Source of the DNA: Aricia agestis
Lineage: Eukaryota > Arthropoda > Insecta > Lepidoptera > Lycaenidae
DNA: 64,000 nucleotides
Assembly (NCBI RefSeq): GCF_905147365.1
Contig: NC_056425.1
Location: 6,827,501 to 6,891,500, forward strand
Direction of reading: 5' to 3'
This document shows, piece by piece, positions 35,001 through 45,310 of the stretch. How positions within the stretch are numbered: the first letter of the stretch is position 1; each line of letters starts with the position of its first letter. Below the pieces are notes generated by a model that was given only the letters and a program-made list of their open reading frames with translations, was not told the origin of the DNA and searched no databases. The translations under genes were made by a program, and so were the position numbers.

Positions 35001-35717
35001 TCTCTAAAATATGCTATTGAAAGTAATTTGAGAAAAATTGTAATTATGTCAGATAGTAAGAGTGCACTACAACATATCGTCCGATGTGCGATGGGATTAC
35101 GAGGGATATCGATTGCTTATAACATTCTGGGATGTATTTATGAATGTGATAATAGACAAATTGATTTAAAGTTACAGTGGGTCCCGTCTCATATCGGATT
35201 ACCAGGTAATGAAGAGGCAGATCAATTGGCAAAAGAAGCATGTTCGTCTGGAAGTGAATTAATTATAAAACCTTTTTATTCTGAATTGTTATCAAAATTT
35301 AAAAACAAAACATTATCTTTGTGGAAAGAATATTTCGATGAGAGATGTAAAACAAAAGGAATATGGTATAAAACAATCCAATGTGAGCCTCTTCATATCC
35401 CTTGGTTTGCAGATAGTAACATAAGTAGAAAATTGTTAAAAACAGCCTTAAGAATCCGTTCAGGACACATTCTATCAAAGTCATTTGCATTTTTAATGAA
35501 GATAGAAGATTCGGCTATCTGTGAAAATTGTAATAAAATAGATGATGTCTGGCATGTTTTGATGGAATGTGTCAAGTATAGAAGTAAAAGAAATTTACTC
35601 ATCAACCAATTTAATATAAATATTTTAGATGTGGGATGGATTCTGAGTTGTTTGCACATGCCTAGATCTAATGCAGCTTTGGCTGTTTACAATTTATTGC
35701 TGGAAGTTGATGAGTGA
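31995..35717 (+). CDS. Retrotransposon ORF2: endonuclease, reverse transcriptase, RNase H
   Basis: 1240 residues. An AP-like endonuclease fills about 10-230: VQWNAQS (14-20), SETW (43-46), GDFNAHHSDW (141-150), SPDITF, SDHL (217-220). The reverse transcriptase fills about 430-730, with PGDDGITY, ILPIPK, RPISL, GFRKSQS, LDIESAYNDV, GLAQGDPLSP and the catalytic YADD at 658-661. RNase H lies at about 955-1085, with FTDGS (Asp 961), MSLELIGIYESL, MSDSKSA and PSHIGLPGNEEADQLA, so its acidic residues are present. A C-terminal CENCNKIDDVWHVLMEC is the family's CX2C...HX4C motif. It carries out target-primed reverse transcription: nicking the target, priming cDNA from it, and clearing the RNA strand. 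The ATG lies inside the end of ORF1. No stop or frameshift is seen. Confidence 0.95.
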   Translation: MDSDSSKFIDINIVQWNAQSLRPKLTSFSDFLIREKIHIAIISETWFDSNLGIHINSYNIFRKDRADSYGGVAILIHKSIRCSVSTFQCHNSSIETLHVKVHNCKYIQNIVSVYCPSSSRTMLEDWHFLFSSFPNKTIIAGDFNAHHSDWSYKTDLRGTQLSDVISDNNYVYLNDGTHTRIKLVNQNLQRSSPDITFVSADIAINFLWTVLNENFGSDHLIIKFYTKINFSNNYFQKRNVKKISWSKFQDSLVSSFSEINVESLNSDVQLMYDVFLNMLNTAINTSVPLIKICNNPQSKFKAKDYWCQSLSLAVAQRRLALSQFRRNPTPDNFIKLQSKIKEAAKMIKIKKQESRKNFYDSISSETSPTEMWRRMQWIKGIRRNVSYVDVDSRKNLLESLTPDWVENVSPTFSSENYELESNFSLQELKNSIKNKDTAPGDDGITYSMISSLPETLLVFLLNIYNLVFNTGQIPWQWREVVILPIPKVSQHGADLQLRPISLMTCICKIFHNMILKRLEWFVEKNNVLSSTTVGFRKSQSCMDNLVRLVSYIQIGMSDNMPTLVCFLDIESAYNDVLIDKVVLNLDEINVGKKICKYLWSFLKERHLKIKKDDGLGDFIRWTFKGLAQGDPLSPTLFNLVTRRICRLVLDEGIGVSQYADDFAIFLKNKDLNECARKIQSVLDKIIVALNEIGLKLSINKTKFCVFSRGRRKNIPVLNIYNNQLSSVDCYKYLGVWLDRSLLWGKHIKMTEEKCNKYLNILKVLVGTSWGVHPIHMRGLYFSLIRSRLDYGSILYGSSAKSNISRLDKVQNQVLRIIGGFIRSSPIHCMESELSIPPLFIRRQFLAYKYILKSYSWKDNATVDLIKELSLKCQGRYWCRKKLPLLVNVYRETCNLEVYSSHLLDQFCLDIWLSQIDIRSFVIPNLSSVKKAKDEYEPNNLKCIIQDEIADKYRSWHKLFTDGSKSSSARGVGIYDPANDQSFMFKVIGEVSIMSLELIGIYESLKYAIESNLRKIVIMSDSKSALQHIVRCAMGLRGISIAYNILGCIYECDNRQIDLKLQWVPSHIGLPGNEEADQLAKEACSSGSELIIKPFYSELLSKFKNKTLSLWKEYFDERCKTKGIWYKTIQCEPLHIPWFADSNISRKLLKTALRIRSGHILSKSFAFLMKIEDSAICENCNKIDDVWHVLMECVKYRSKRNLLINQFNINILDVGWILSCLHMPRSNAALAVYNLLLEVDE

Positions 35718-35802
35718 ATTTCATTAAGGCGGATACGATGGGGTTGACATGTCTATTGGCAAAAACCCCCATAAAAATAGATAAAAAAAAAAAAAAAAAA
35801 AA

Positions 35803-35814
35803 AAGACTGCATTC
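35803..35814. repeat. Right target-site duplication of the retrotransposon
   Basis: AAGACTGCATTC directly after the A run. Ten bases beyond it a TTAA-flanked element begins. Confidence 0.88.
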
Positions 35815-35828
35815 ACACTAATGCTTAA

Positions 35829-36302
35829 GAGGAGTCCACACCGTCCTTTTTTCCATACAAACGTTGTCCCCTGTTTCCTCCCTGGATAATGCTAGTAGAG
35901 TTATAATTTTTTTCCTGAATATTTACGGTCACTAATACAATGTCCCTTTGTTTTCTTTTTTTTCATAATTTAATTATTAAATAAGATATGAACGTTCAAA
36001 AACCCAAAAAAATGGCCAGATTTTCCGCTGTGTTCAAACGTCCAGAAAACAGATTTGGCTAGATTATACAAAAAAAAGCAAAACATAGGAACACAGTTCA
36101 ATCCTTTTTTTAATCTTTAATGAAAAAAGTACTTAAATCGGTTAAGTTTTGGAGAAGGAATCAGGGGACAACGCATCGTTGATTTTCTGGATTTTCTGCA
36201 GTTGTCTCTATCGCGTTCTGCGGTATAGGTTTGAGGTAAGGGAGACAGCTATAGATATTACGCGTACTTTTTTTTCATTTCTCTAGCCCCTGGTGTATCC
36301 TC
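35829..36302 (+). mobile_element. P480 copy 3
   Basis: 474 bp with TTAA at 35825-35828 and 36303-36306, ten bases past the retrotransposon's duplication. Same body as the other copies. Confidence 0.82.
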
Positions 36303-36539
36303 TTAACAGCGGCCATTATTTATTACAGCCCGCAGCCGGTGGCTGTCAGATGTCGCCCGTCACCACTCACCAGCTTAGCTAGCACGGGGTTTCCCAGTCG
36401 ATTCTTCGGAAGAAAGTAATGGCAGTTTCTTTCCCATGTCTACATATCTTATTCCCGAGCATGGCACCACCCATCGACTTGAGTTTCAGTGGACAAAGAC
36501 AAGAAACTCTTTCCATAGCAACCATTAAAGCAACGGCAA

Positions 36540-36886
36540 TTTTTTTTTTTGACATTTAGTTTCTTGGTTCTTTTTTTTAATTATGGCACCTCGGCTATAA
36601 AACCATGGCCAGTGTCGAGTAAATGGCGGCAAATTCAAAAAATCGACGTGTAGCAACCTTGTCTATAGCCAGAATTATAGTTTTGATCTACGAAATACGA
36701 ATAATAAAAACTAAGGAACTTTATTATTCGTAGTTTGTAGATCAAAACTATAATTCCGGCTATAGACAGGGTTGCTATACATCAATTTTTTGAATTTGCC
36801 GCCATTTACTCGACACTAGCCATGGTTTTATAGCCAAGTGCCATAATAAAAATAAAAAAAGAATCAAGAAACTAAATGTCAAAAGC
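36540..36886. mobile_element. Large foldback MITE, about 340 bp
   Basis: Arms of about 150 bp (AAAACCATGGCCAGTGTCGA / TCGACACTAGCCATGGTTTT; TATAGTTTTGATCTACGA / TGTAGATCAAAACTATA) meet at a 25-bp centre. Confidence 0.88.
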
Positions 36887-36889
36887 GGT

Positions 36890-37565
36890 TCGTCATGCTT
36901 GACTTATAGATTTTCAAAAGCGGAAGATATCGAGATACGAAAGAAACTTTTTCTCCAATGTTTTTCCGGTAAAACTGTCAAAATGTAGTTTCTTTCGTTT
37001 GTCTACGTGCTTGTGCTAGCTATGCAGGAAGCCATCGCCAGAGTAGACAGAATGATAGAGTATGCCGACTTAGAACTGATGTTGACATTTTTAAATTTGA
37101 CGTATTATGACGAAAATCGTCGCTAGGGTTGTTAACTTGTTACCTACGAATTTAAAACTATGACATATTCGCTGGAGGTGTTCCTCTTTGGTCGTATTGT
37201 TGTTTGTGTTTTGGCACATGCGATTAAAATTGTCAGAATCCAATTTTGAAATCTTTATTTTAAATATTTAAAAATAAATTATTATCAGCCAGCGCGAGGC
37301 ACATTCCGTTCATAATCCTAGTGAAACCCGACGAATTTGACAGATATTGAAACCTGTCCGTCTCTTTGCAGTCGAACTACTGGTCGTTATGTCTATTGTG
37401 CCATCGCGGAGTTACCATGTTAACGTTCAAGCAACGTCAGGCGCCTCTACGTCACTGCAAAGCGCTGTTTTTCTTAAATATTAAGCGCTTGCAGCAACGT
37501 CTTTCGACGCTCGGGAAATACGACCGTTGCCGATAAATTACGAAAATTTCTATGCGCATTATCAC
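36890..37565. other. No gene seen
   Basis: Moderate GC around 37320-37500 but no frame or splice pattern I recognise. Confidence 0.35.
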
Positions 37566-37570
37566 TTTGG

Positions 37571-37765
37571 GAGCACTGTGTTTTTAGCCGAAACTTTTTC
37601 ATTTTCGCTTCGTTATAGAATCGCCGATCAAAATGTATGGAATTGACATTAGACGAGACAAACGTCAACGTCATATTAACGAACGCTTACGTCAATTCCA
37701 TACATTTTCATCAGCGATTCTATAACGAAGCGAAAACGAAAAGATTTTGGCTCACCCCCCTGTAC
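37571..37765. mobile_element. Foldback MITE
   Basis: CATTTTCGCTTCGTTATAGA and ATGTATGGAATTGAC pair with GTCAATTCCATACAT and TCTATAACGAAGCGAAAACG. The outer limits are unclear. Confidence 0.75.
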
Positions 37766-38164
37766 TGTTTTCGCTCGACAAACGAATCTTGGCGCAAAGA
37801 ACTTGCAGTCGTCACATTCTAGTATTATTATTTATAGTTTATATAAAGTAAGATAATAATATAATATAGTGAATATTAAAGCTCTGCCAGGGGTAAAATA
37901 AATTATACAAACACAGATTTCGGAGAACACTTTGCATTCTAGAAAATATTGATTTAAATAAAACAGCAAGGAAAATAACATACATATTACCAAGTACTGC
38001 ATTCTCATTTAAAGCAATGAAAACCTAAATACTTTATATTAAGGTATATTTCCCTGTGTTTACCGAAATTGTTTACAGTAATGGCTGCCCTTGCCCCGCC
38101 AAAGGCCGTGCTTGATCTTCAACGACATAACGCACATAATTATACTTGATAAATGATACATTGT

Positions 38165-38408
38165 TCTAGAATATTCTAGACCAGCCATTGTCGAAGTATG
38201 CTCAGTGGAGCACTAAGGCAAAGCCTTTGTAGGGGCTCCACAAGCAATTCTCAAATTGTTTTTAGAAATTTCATCAGACACCAGCATGGAGATAATTCAT
38301 TCAATGACAAAACATTTTTGTTTTTTGGGTGTTCGTCAAAAATGTATCTTCTTGAGTTCTTAACCCTTGCGCGTGCGGGACAAAAAAGTTTGAGAACCGC
38401 TATTCTAG
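38165..38408. repeat. Possible DNA-transposon remnant
   Basis: Bounded by TTCTAGACCAGCCATTGTCG and AGAACCGCTATTCTAGACCA, so TTCTAGACCA repeats at both ends, like a target duplication around a hAT-type piece. Ends are only partly inverted. Confidence 0.35.
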
Positions 38409-38999
38409 ACCATACTATACAGGATGTAACAAAACTAAGTGATAATACTTTAAGGGTGGATTGCACCAGAGGTGTGGTTAAAGTTAAAGTTATGCTGTAA
38501 ATTTAAATTAGCCTTAACTATAACCTCCGAACAGGAAAATAAGGAGAAGTGTTATGTAGCACCGTTTATATGGAAACCTATGTCGCCGACTTCAATGACA
38601 CTATATTGTCAGCATAGTGTCAACGGTACACGGTCTAGTGATGTCCGGTCTATCTACGGTGTCGATTAATTATTATTACGACGATATGGATGTATTATGG
38701 TAGGTATTTAAATACTATTAAAAGAATGAAAGTGATAAATAACATTACAGTCTAACAAAAACAACTTAAAGGGGCCGAAAGGGGTTAAAATCATCCGTGA
38801 TTACGAAAAACTTTTACTATGGGACCAACTTAATTCGTCAAAATAATCAGCTGTTTGGCAAAATCGTATCAGTATCAGTAGTTTTCGTGTGATGCTGGAA
38901 CAAACATATAGACAGACAAACAAAAAACTAGCCACAGTTTTAGCTTCTATAGCGATGTAGTAACATCCCCCGCTTATTATTTTTTTTAATATCTTTAAG

Positions 39000-39150
39000 A
39001 AGGAAAAAAAAAGGGACCCTATTCCTAAGACTTCGATGTCTTATTGTCTGTCTCGGCTGTATATCTCAATAACCGCTACACTTCTGAAATTTTCACAGAT
39101 TGTGTATGTCTGTTACCGCTATAATAACAGACACTAAAACAAATTAAATT
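39000..39150 (+). repeat. U6 fragment
   Basis: GGGACCCTATTCCTAAGACT, CGGCTGTATATCTCAATAAC. Nested in the 2-kb element. Confidence 0.5.
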
Positions 39151-39469
39151 AAATATTTAAGGGGGGCTCCCACACAACAAAAGTGATTTTTTTGCAATTT
39201 TTTGCTCGATATCAATAATGGCAACAGGTACTAGGTAGGCACTTGAAAAGTACAAAATACTCCATTGTATTTATACAAATGTATGAAAAGAATCGGTTTT
39301 TTTTTTTAATTTTGCGTCTCTGGGAAAACTGAAATAGGACTAAAAGCGATGAAGGTAATACAAATCATTCTTCAAAGATGCACTAATTATTGTGAGTTAT
39401 TATATGAGTAAGCATTAAAGCACCACTTCTTTCGACTATAAAATAAAACTTCCGCATATTTATAATAAA

Positions 39470-39775
39470 TTTAGTACTTCCGCGCGGCTTCACCCCCGTA
39501 AATTAGGAATTTCAAAGACAAATTAGCCCACAAAAATAGCCTATGATCCTTCATGTGGTCTACTTTTTATTTATGCCAAACTACATAAAAATTGCTGGAT
39601 GGTGCGTGAGATAAGCCCTTTCAAATAATTTTCCCCGTCTTTTCCACATTTTCCTCTGTTTCTTGGCTATGAGCTATCTTACTCTGATACTTCAAAATTT
39701 CAAATCGGACTAGTAGTTTCTGAGATTAGCGCGTTCAAACAAACAAACTCTTCAGCTTTATAATATTAGTGTAGA
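39470..39775. repeat. U3 repeat
   Basis: CGCGCGGCTTCACCCCCG, TAGCCTATGATCCTTCATGT, TTTATAATATTAGTGTAGAT. Confidence 0.5.
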
Positions 39776-41069
39776 TAATAACGCAACCGCATAAAAAATG
39801 TCGATAAAAATATCGATACCAAAATCTGCATCACACCATATCACTAGTGCCTTAGTTTGATAGTTCACGGAACATTTTTCATGAAGAATATTTTTCGTGA
39901 AGAATAATCGATTTTTAAATCAAAAAGTCGTATAAATTACAGTTGGCTGTGATAGGTGATCCCGCTATTTCTGAAATTCACAGTATCGCTGCAATTTTTG
40001 TAGGTAATTATAGCATAAGTCAGCATTTTGTTCACAATTTACGGCGTAGTGAAAACGTGTAAGCCGTGGAGTGATTGACATGCGACTGACAATTTGTGCT
40101 CATACGGGCAGGATTTGGCGACATGTGTGATGTGACACGCTCTATAACACATCTCTTACTTCTAAAATCTGTGACTATAACCATAACTTTTATGGTTATA
40201 GTTAAGGCAAATTTAACTTTAACCTTAACTTTGACCACAGAATTTGACAGAAAACGTTAGTGGTCCGACAAGGTTTTAAATGAACGTGGGTGGGGGCGCT
40301 GCTGGTAAAGGAGAAATGTCAAAAATGGCGTTTTTGTATGATGACAGCGTTAGTTCCTTTTTTCACCACGTGCATTTAAAGCCTTGTTGAGCTCTATGGT
40401 TATGGTTAAATAAGGCGATCAATTTGCGACTTTAACCAAAGATTTTACATTTTGCATTGTACCTAGTTAAAGTTAAAGCCATAGTTAAAGTTACAGTTAT
40501 AGTTAAAGTAATTTAGTGCAACCCACCCTAAGGTGTGTACGTGTTTCTTGTAGAGAGTTTACTGTGAAAGTAGCAGCGCTGAAAGATCTTTTTTTTCACT
40601 TTTGTATGGGGAAACTCGTGACGCTCGGGCCCTTGCCCATAAAAAAGTGAAAAAAATGGTCTTTCAGCGCTGCTACTTTCACAGTGAACTCTCAAGTGTA
40701 TACACACCCTAAAGTATTATTACTTAGTTTTGTTACATCATGTATATACCCAAAATAAACAAACATAAAATGTAGCCGGAACCTGAAAACTTAACTTGTT
40801 TTTTTACATTGAATGTTTTCGGTGGAATATGATAAGGATAACGTTAAAATATTTTTTAATAAGCACCAAGTCACAACTATTGTTTTTTTCCTCAAGATCA
40901 TCATGCTAGAACATTTAATAATTAGGCTCATTTAATATGGAATTCCCACCGTTATCGAACAATTAACTAATTATTTCACTTTTCGTAAATGATTCATCAT
41001 ATTGTGCTATTTGACGTCATTAGGAACAATTTACTAAGTACGAACGGAAAAACCCTGGCGCTCACTGAT

Positions 41070-41101
41070 ATCTATACTAATATTATAAATGCGAAAGTAT
41101 C

Positions 41102-41144
<43 letters not shown>

Positions 41145-41250
41145 CGCTTTCACGCCAAAACTACTGAACCGATTGCAATGAAATTTTGTACACAGTTATT
41201 CTAGAGTCTGAGAAAGGACATAGGCTACATTTTGATGTGGGAAAATATCT
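41070..41250 (+). repeat. U1 repeat with expanded (CTGT)n
   Basis: TACTAATATTATAAATGCGA, then about 11 CTGT units (41103-41144), TTTCACGCCAAAACTACTGA and AAAGGACATAGGCTAC. A sister copy with fewer units is at 42064-42240. Confidence 0.65.
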
Positions 41251-41282
41251 TATTTCCATGAAAATATCGATGAAAATTACTT

Positions 41283-41420
41283 CGCATTGCGCGTGGCCAG
41301 CGCTCATCCCGGGGGTCCTGGGTTCGAGCCCCGCAGGCGGAACAAAAAGTTTTCAATGTTCCTGGGTCTTGGATGTGTATTAAAATAATATTTCAAAAAT
41401 CTTAAATATATTTTATGTAT
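41283..41420 (+). mobile_element. SINE-B, truncated copy
   Basis: GTCCTGGGTTCGAGCCCCGC (box B) and GGCGGAACAAAAAGTTTTCA match SINE-B. Box A is degraded and the tail is missing. It joins directly onto the U1 copy. Confidence 0.65.
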
Positions 41421-41459
41421 AATATTATAAAAAATCCAGAAATATATCGACGCGATGCA

Positions 41460-41820
41460 ATGAACATTTTAGTTCTAATACGATTCAACAGATGGCGCTT
41501 TTTTTTTACTTCGTTGTAACATAGAACTAATCATACTTATTAGTTATTATGTTTTTGTTTATAGTTTTTAATACGTTAGAATATTATGTTTAATAATATT
41601 ATCACTTGCTATAATAATAATCAATCTATCTTATCTTATAGAACTCCTACTGCATTTCTAAGGAGTTCGAGTGTGTTGTGTTGGCCTATATTCCATCCAG
41701 AAAATATTTTTACATTTTAATTCTAATATATGAAAACAGATGGCGCTTTATTTTTTACTTCATTATTATAACAGAACTAATCATACCTACTTTATTATAT
41801 ATTATTGTTTTTATTCATAA
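41460..41820 (+). repeat. Imperfect tandem duplication, about 245-bp period
   Basis: CAGATGGCGCTTT...TTTTTACTTC and ACATAGAACTAATCATAC near 41488 recur as CAGATGGCGCTTTATTTTTT and ACAGAACTAATCATACC near 41738. Confidence 0.6.
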
Positions 41821-41936
41821 CTAGCTGTTGCCCGCGACTTCGTCCGCGTGGACTTTAGTTTATAGCGCGCGGTGTCAACAAAATTTGTGTCAAATTTAAA
41901 AACTTTTTAAAACCCTGGTAAGTGGTACCCCTCTTA

Positions 41937-42020
41937 GGGCCGCGCAGCGCGCTACACCGGAATGGCAGCGCTGAAAGTGCTCGCCTCGCCGCTGCCATTC
42001 CGGTGTAGCGCGGCCCTTAA
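41937..42020. mobile_element. Compact GC-rich foldback
   Basis: GCTACACCGGAATGGCAGCG / CGCTGCCATTCCGGTGTAGC plus AGGGCCGCG / CGCGGCCCT. Confidence 0.75.
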
Positions 42021-42063
42021 TTAATCAAAATATCCAAAAACAGCTGTGCAGTATGCACATAAT

Positions 42064-42240
42064 CTGTACTAATATTATGAATGCGAAAGTATCTCTGTCT
42101 GTCTGTCTGTCTGTCAGTCTCGCTTTCACGCCAAACGCCAAAACTACCGAACCGATTGTAATGAAATTTTGTATACTGATAGTCAAAAGCCTGAGAAAGG
42201 ACATAGGCTACTTTTTTACTGGAAAAAAGGGTTGTAAGGG
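42064..42240 (+). repeat. U1 repeat with short (CTGT)n
   Basis: TACTAATATTATGAATGCGA, six CTGT units, then CTGAGAAAGGACATAGGCTA. Confidence 0.6.
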
Positions 42241-42435
42241 TCGTAAATTTGTTCAAAAAATTCATAATAGATGGCGCCGTGCGTCTTCTACATCGCGCTG
42301 ACGCTTGCTCAAAAGTCTTTCTATAAGAGGTGGTATCATCTTACATTTAAGTCTCGATTTTTTTCGATTGTTATATCTATTCTACGGTATTAAATAACTC
42401 AGTACTTTATCTGTGCAGGCAGTGACGTAACCTTA

Positions 42436-42584
42436 AGACCAAATTTCACCAACGACTGTTAAAGTTAATGCTCGAATTAGTATCACGATAGCTGTTTCGT
42501 TTTTCATATGAATGAAAGAGAAGACAGGATATTTTAACAAGCTGTTAACACTAACAGACGTTGGTGAAATTGGGGCTAAACCTA
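42436..42584. mobile_element. Foldback MITE, about 150 bp
   Basis: CCAAATTTCACCAACG / CGTTGGTGAAATTGGG with further inner pairing (CTGTTAAAGTTAA / TTAACACTAACAG). Confidence 0.65.
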
Positions 42585-42829
42585 TCAATGATAAATAGTT
42601 TATGGGTAAAGTTGTGTAATTGGGGGGCTAAATAAGCTTTAAAATTTGGCATAATATATAAAGTTTAACATACAAAAATGAAGTACTTATTGTTTGCACA
42701 CTGCACAGCTGTATTGATTTAAGGGGTACCAGGGTTTTTTTATAAAAGCTTTTGACACCAATTTTGTTGACATCGCGCGCTATAAACTGAAGTCCACGCG
42801 GACGAAGTCGCGGGCAACAGCTAGTAGAA

Positions 42830-43630
42830 CATAAAAAAAACAAAGTCTCCATGAAAAGAACAGCTCTGATACGATGACTCTTATTCTATATTTAAAAATT
42901 GTACAAAAATAGCAATAATTTTTTCTTTTTTTATACACTGTTTTTGCGCTCGACTGCGCGGAAGCATGGCTCTCTCATATCATCAGTATAATATAATAAT
43001 GAGTGTAAGCATAATTATATGCTTATGTTCATATAATTATATTATGGAAAAGTATTTTTTCCGGGATCGAAAACGGAAAAAGTTTTGTATGTTCTTACCC
43101 GCAACTCAAACAATAATATTCATCCAAATTTCGGCTTCGGCTCAAGTGTGAAGACGTAACCCACAGACAGACGCTCATTCAGGTAATATTATTATGTCGT
43201 GCTCATATCATGCTACGTTTTTCCTCATTGTTGTACCAATTTACAAGTTCCGTAGTACCATCAGTTTCGTTCTTCCTGTCTTTAAATCATAAAATGAGTC
43301 AATTTGTCGTTTACCTTAAATGATGAAAAAGGACCTCGCAAACTAAAGGAAGTCCTTGCTAAGAAAAACATGTATGTAAGGTTAAGTTTATATTGCTATA
43401 TGTATGATAGTGTAGTCTATTTTTGACCGTATTTTAGTTCATTATATTTTACGGGCAATTTTTTTATGAATCCAAAGAGTGCTACAGAAAATATACACAC
43501 GCTCGAAATTATTCCTCTTTTTGGCACAGCAAATTTATTTATTTATTTAAATCAGGCATTTTGGCTCATATTTTATAAATACCTTAAAGACTAACATGCA
43601 TATATTTATACTAAAACTAACACTAAACAC
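42830..43630. other. No gene seen
   Basis: A U1-like trace near 43080-43180 (AAGTGTGAAGACGTAACCCA, CAGACAGACG); otherwise nothing. Confidence 0.35.
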
Positions 43631-43634
43631 ACAC

Positions 43635-43721
43635 GGTCTTACTACAAAAGATTTATACACCTGTTGAACAATTGATGACAGAAAATTTCAGTACAAAATG
43701 GTCTCAAAAGTATTGTCTGCG
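43635..43721. repeat. Half copy of the 26592-26712 foldback
   Basis: CGGTCTTACTACAAAAGATT, ACCTGTTGAACAATTGATG, ACAAAATGGTCTCAAAAG. Confidence 0.6.
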
Positions 43722-44204
43722 ACGTGGGGCGCGACGTGTTTGGAAGTCGTCCTCCTCCTGTAGATGACACCAATCGGCCAGAACTCCTCCTTCTCGAAGG
43801 TCGATAGATGACGCGTCCGACTCTCAACACAAAAGAGCTAAAATTCACTTTGTGGCCAAATAATATGCCAAGGTTTAACATAATATTTTTTTAAATAATA
43901 ACCCCTTGGGCCTTGGCGAGCGTAGTATTAAGTATAGTAACATTACCGACGCAATCAGGTAGAAACTAATATGTACTGACACTGTTACCAACAGCAAAAA
44001 AGTAAGTAAATTAAGCTTGGCTGATTTATTTACTTCCATCAAACCAGTCTCCATCAGTCGAGATATTTTCTATAACAACTTATTTTTTGTCCAAATAACA
44101 TACCCATTTTCAAGTTTGGAACACGATTCTTGTTTTAATACCAGACACAATATTAGCAGTAGTTCGGAGCACAATTCTGTAATAAGCTATTAACCATTAT
44201 AGTA

Positions 44205-44380
44205 CGGGAGCCCTAAAACTATTTTTTTTATTATAATTATTATTATGCAAATTTTTGTGAGTAGCTTTCAATCTCGAAAGTGGTAGCTAACAGAGATAGA
44301 AAGGATTTCATACTTTGACTTGATGGTCCTAAAATATAGATTGTTCTATTTGTAGGACAATGTTACTCTTAAATTATATA
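44205..44380. repeat. Interspersed repeat, partner of 5988-6185
   Basis: CGAAAGTGGTAGCTAACAGA and AAAGGATTTCATACTTTGA, inverted relative to the first copy. Confidence 0.7.
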
Positions 44381-44823
44381 ACTATTAGCCTATCAATATA
44401 CAAAAAATCAGCTTGTCAGGGTTTTAGGGTTCAGTAGTCAACCAAGTTTTATTGATTACGAGACCCTATGATAAGGAACCTCACTAAAACTTAACTAACA
44501 TAATCTAATTTATAAAATAGTGCCCTAAAACGTCTTTAGTTGTATGCGCCTCGGAAATTATTGATGATAAAACAAAAGTATATTCTACAATATCTGCATA
44601 AAACTCTACCACCACACATGCGAAGCTGGGACGGTCCGCTAGTAAAACACACAAGCAAATACGCTCGAAAAACTTATCCCTGCAGTTGCTGGCACAGACA
44701 GATTGCTAAAACAGTTTTTAGGAGATTATCATAAATTGAGTAAGCAACAAATTACGTGAGCATAGACGATAAAATAAACTATTTCCAGCTTTTTTGGTGT
44801 CTGTTCCTTTTCAGTGTCTATCA

Positions 44824-44942
44824 ATATAAGGGACAAGCCAAACGAGCGTAATTTGTGAGTCGTGAGCCGCAGAATTTCTGCCGGGCAGAATTTTTTCACT
44901 CACAACTCACAAATACGCTCGTTTGGCTTCGCCCTTATAGAA
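44824..44942. mobile_element. Foldback MITE, about 118 bp
   Basis: TATAAGGG(A)C-AAGCCAAACGAGCG / CGCTCGTTTGGCTTCGCCCT, with TGTGAGTCGTGAG / CTCACAACTCACA inside. Confidence 0.78.
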
Positions 44943-45310
44943 AATATGACATATTATTATCATGGCAAAGAGGGTTGTCCTATTCAATTCTCAGGGTTGT
45001 TTAGTGCCATTTTGACTTTGACGTAGATGGTGCAAGTTATTATGAGGATTGTTATGTCAAATTTTTAAATTATTGTAAAATTATGTCGTGCCTTACCCTG
45101 AATTCTCAAATATTTCATTCATAATAATTTTATCGACATTTTCTATCTACCTGTACTTTACAGTTTTAAAATTACTAACGTTTATGTAAACGTGAATAAT
45201 TTATATAATGTTAAAACCATTATTTGCATGCACTTTTTGCGTAATTCTAGACCTTATATATTTTCAGCCATTCTTAGATGTGAAGGCACAAAAAGTAGTT
45301 GTAGTGTTTT

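Larger units (their letters stand above)
30343..35802 (+). mobile_element. Full-length non-LTR retrotransposon (I-type, RNase H-bearing)
   Basis: A 5.46-kb element with a 109-bp 5' UTR, two intact overlapping ORFs and a terminal run of about 20 A. It is flanked by a perfect 12-bp duplication AAGACTGCATTC (30331-30342 and 35803-35814). Two ORFs with zinc knuckles in the first, and endonuclease, reverse transcriptase and RNase H in the second, fit the I clade of non-LTR elements; related RNase H-bearing clades cannot be excluded. The duplication makes both boundaries firm and indicates a complete 5' end. With no frameshift or stop in either ORF and identical duplications, it looks young and possibly active. 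It lies between CSP-b and CSP-c in the orientation of CSP-c. Confidence 0.93.
38454..40528. mobile_element. TAA-flanked element MITE-4 (Harbinger-type), 2.07 kb composite
   Basis: Ends GGGTGGATTGCACCAGAG and TTTAGTGCAACCCACCC are inverted, each flanked by TAA (38451-38453, 40529-40531). A 3-bp T(A/T)A duplication fits PIF/Harbinger. The short family form is 345 bp (52922-53266); this one holds U6 (39000-39150) and U3 (39470-39775) pieces and a second internal arm pair near 40160-40230. No transposase is seen. Confidence 0.68.
38418..40743. mobile_element. MITE-3 copy split by a 2-kb TAA-flanked element
   Basis: The left piece is 38418-38453 (TACAGGATGTAACAAAACTA...); the right piece is 40529-40743 (GGTGTGTACGTGTTTCTTGT ... 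TTACATCATGTA). Removing 38454-40528 and one TAA restores a normal MITE-3. Confidence 0.75.
41821..42826. repeat. Inverted pair of repeat ends framing 1 kb
   Basis: CTAGCTGTTGCCCGCGACTT (41821) is mirrored by AAGTCGCGGGCAACAGCTAG (42806-42825), each followed inward by about 100 matching bp (GTGGACTTTAGTTTATAGC; TTTGTGTCAAA). Between them lie two foldbacks and a U1 copy. Confidence 0.65.

Noticed and set aside
33710..35659. Several minus-strand frames within the retrotransposon
   Set aside because: Antisense shadows of ORF2.
40032..40238. 68-residue frame starting MVKVKVKVKF
   Set aside because: Translation of the GTTAAAGTT subterminal repeats of MITE-4.
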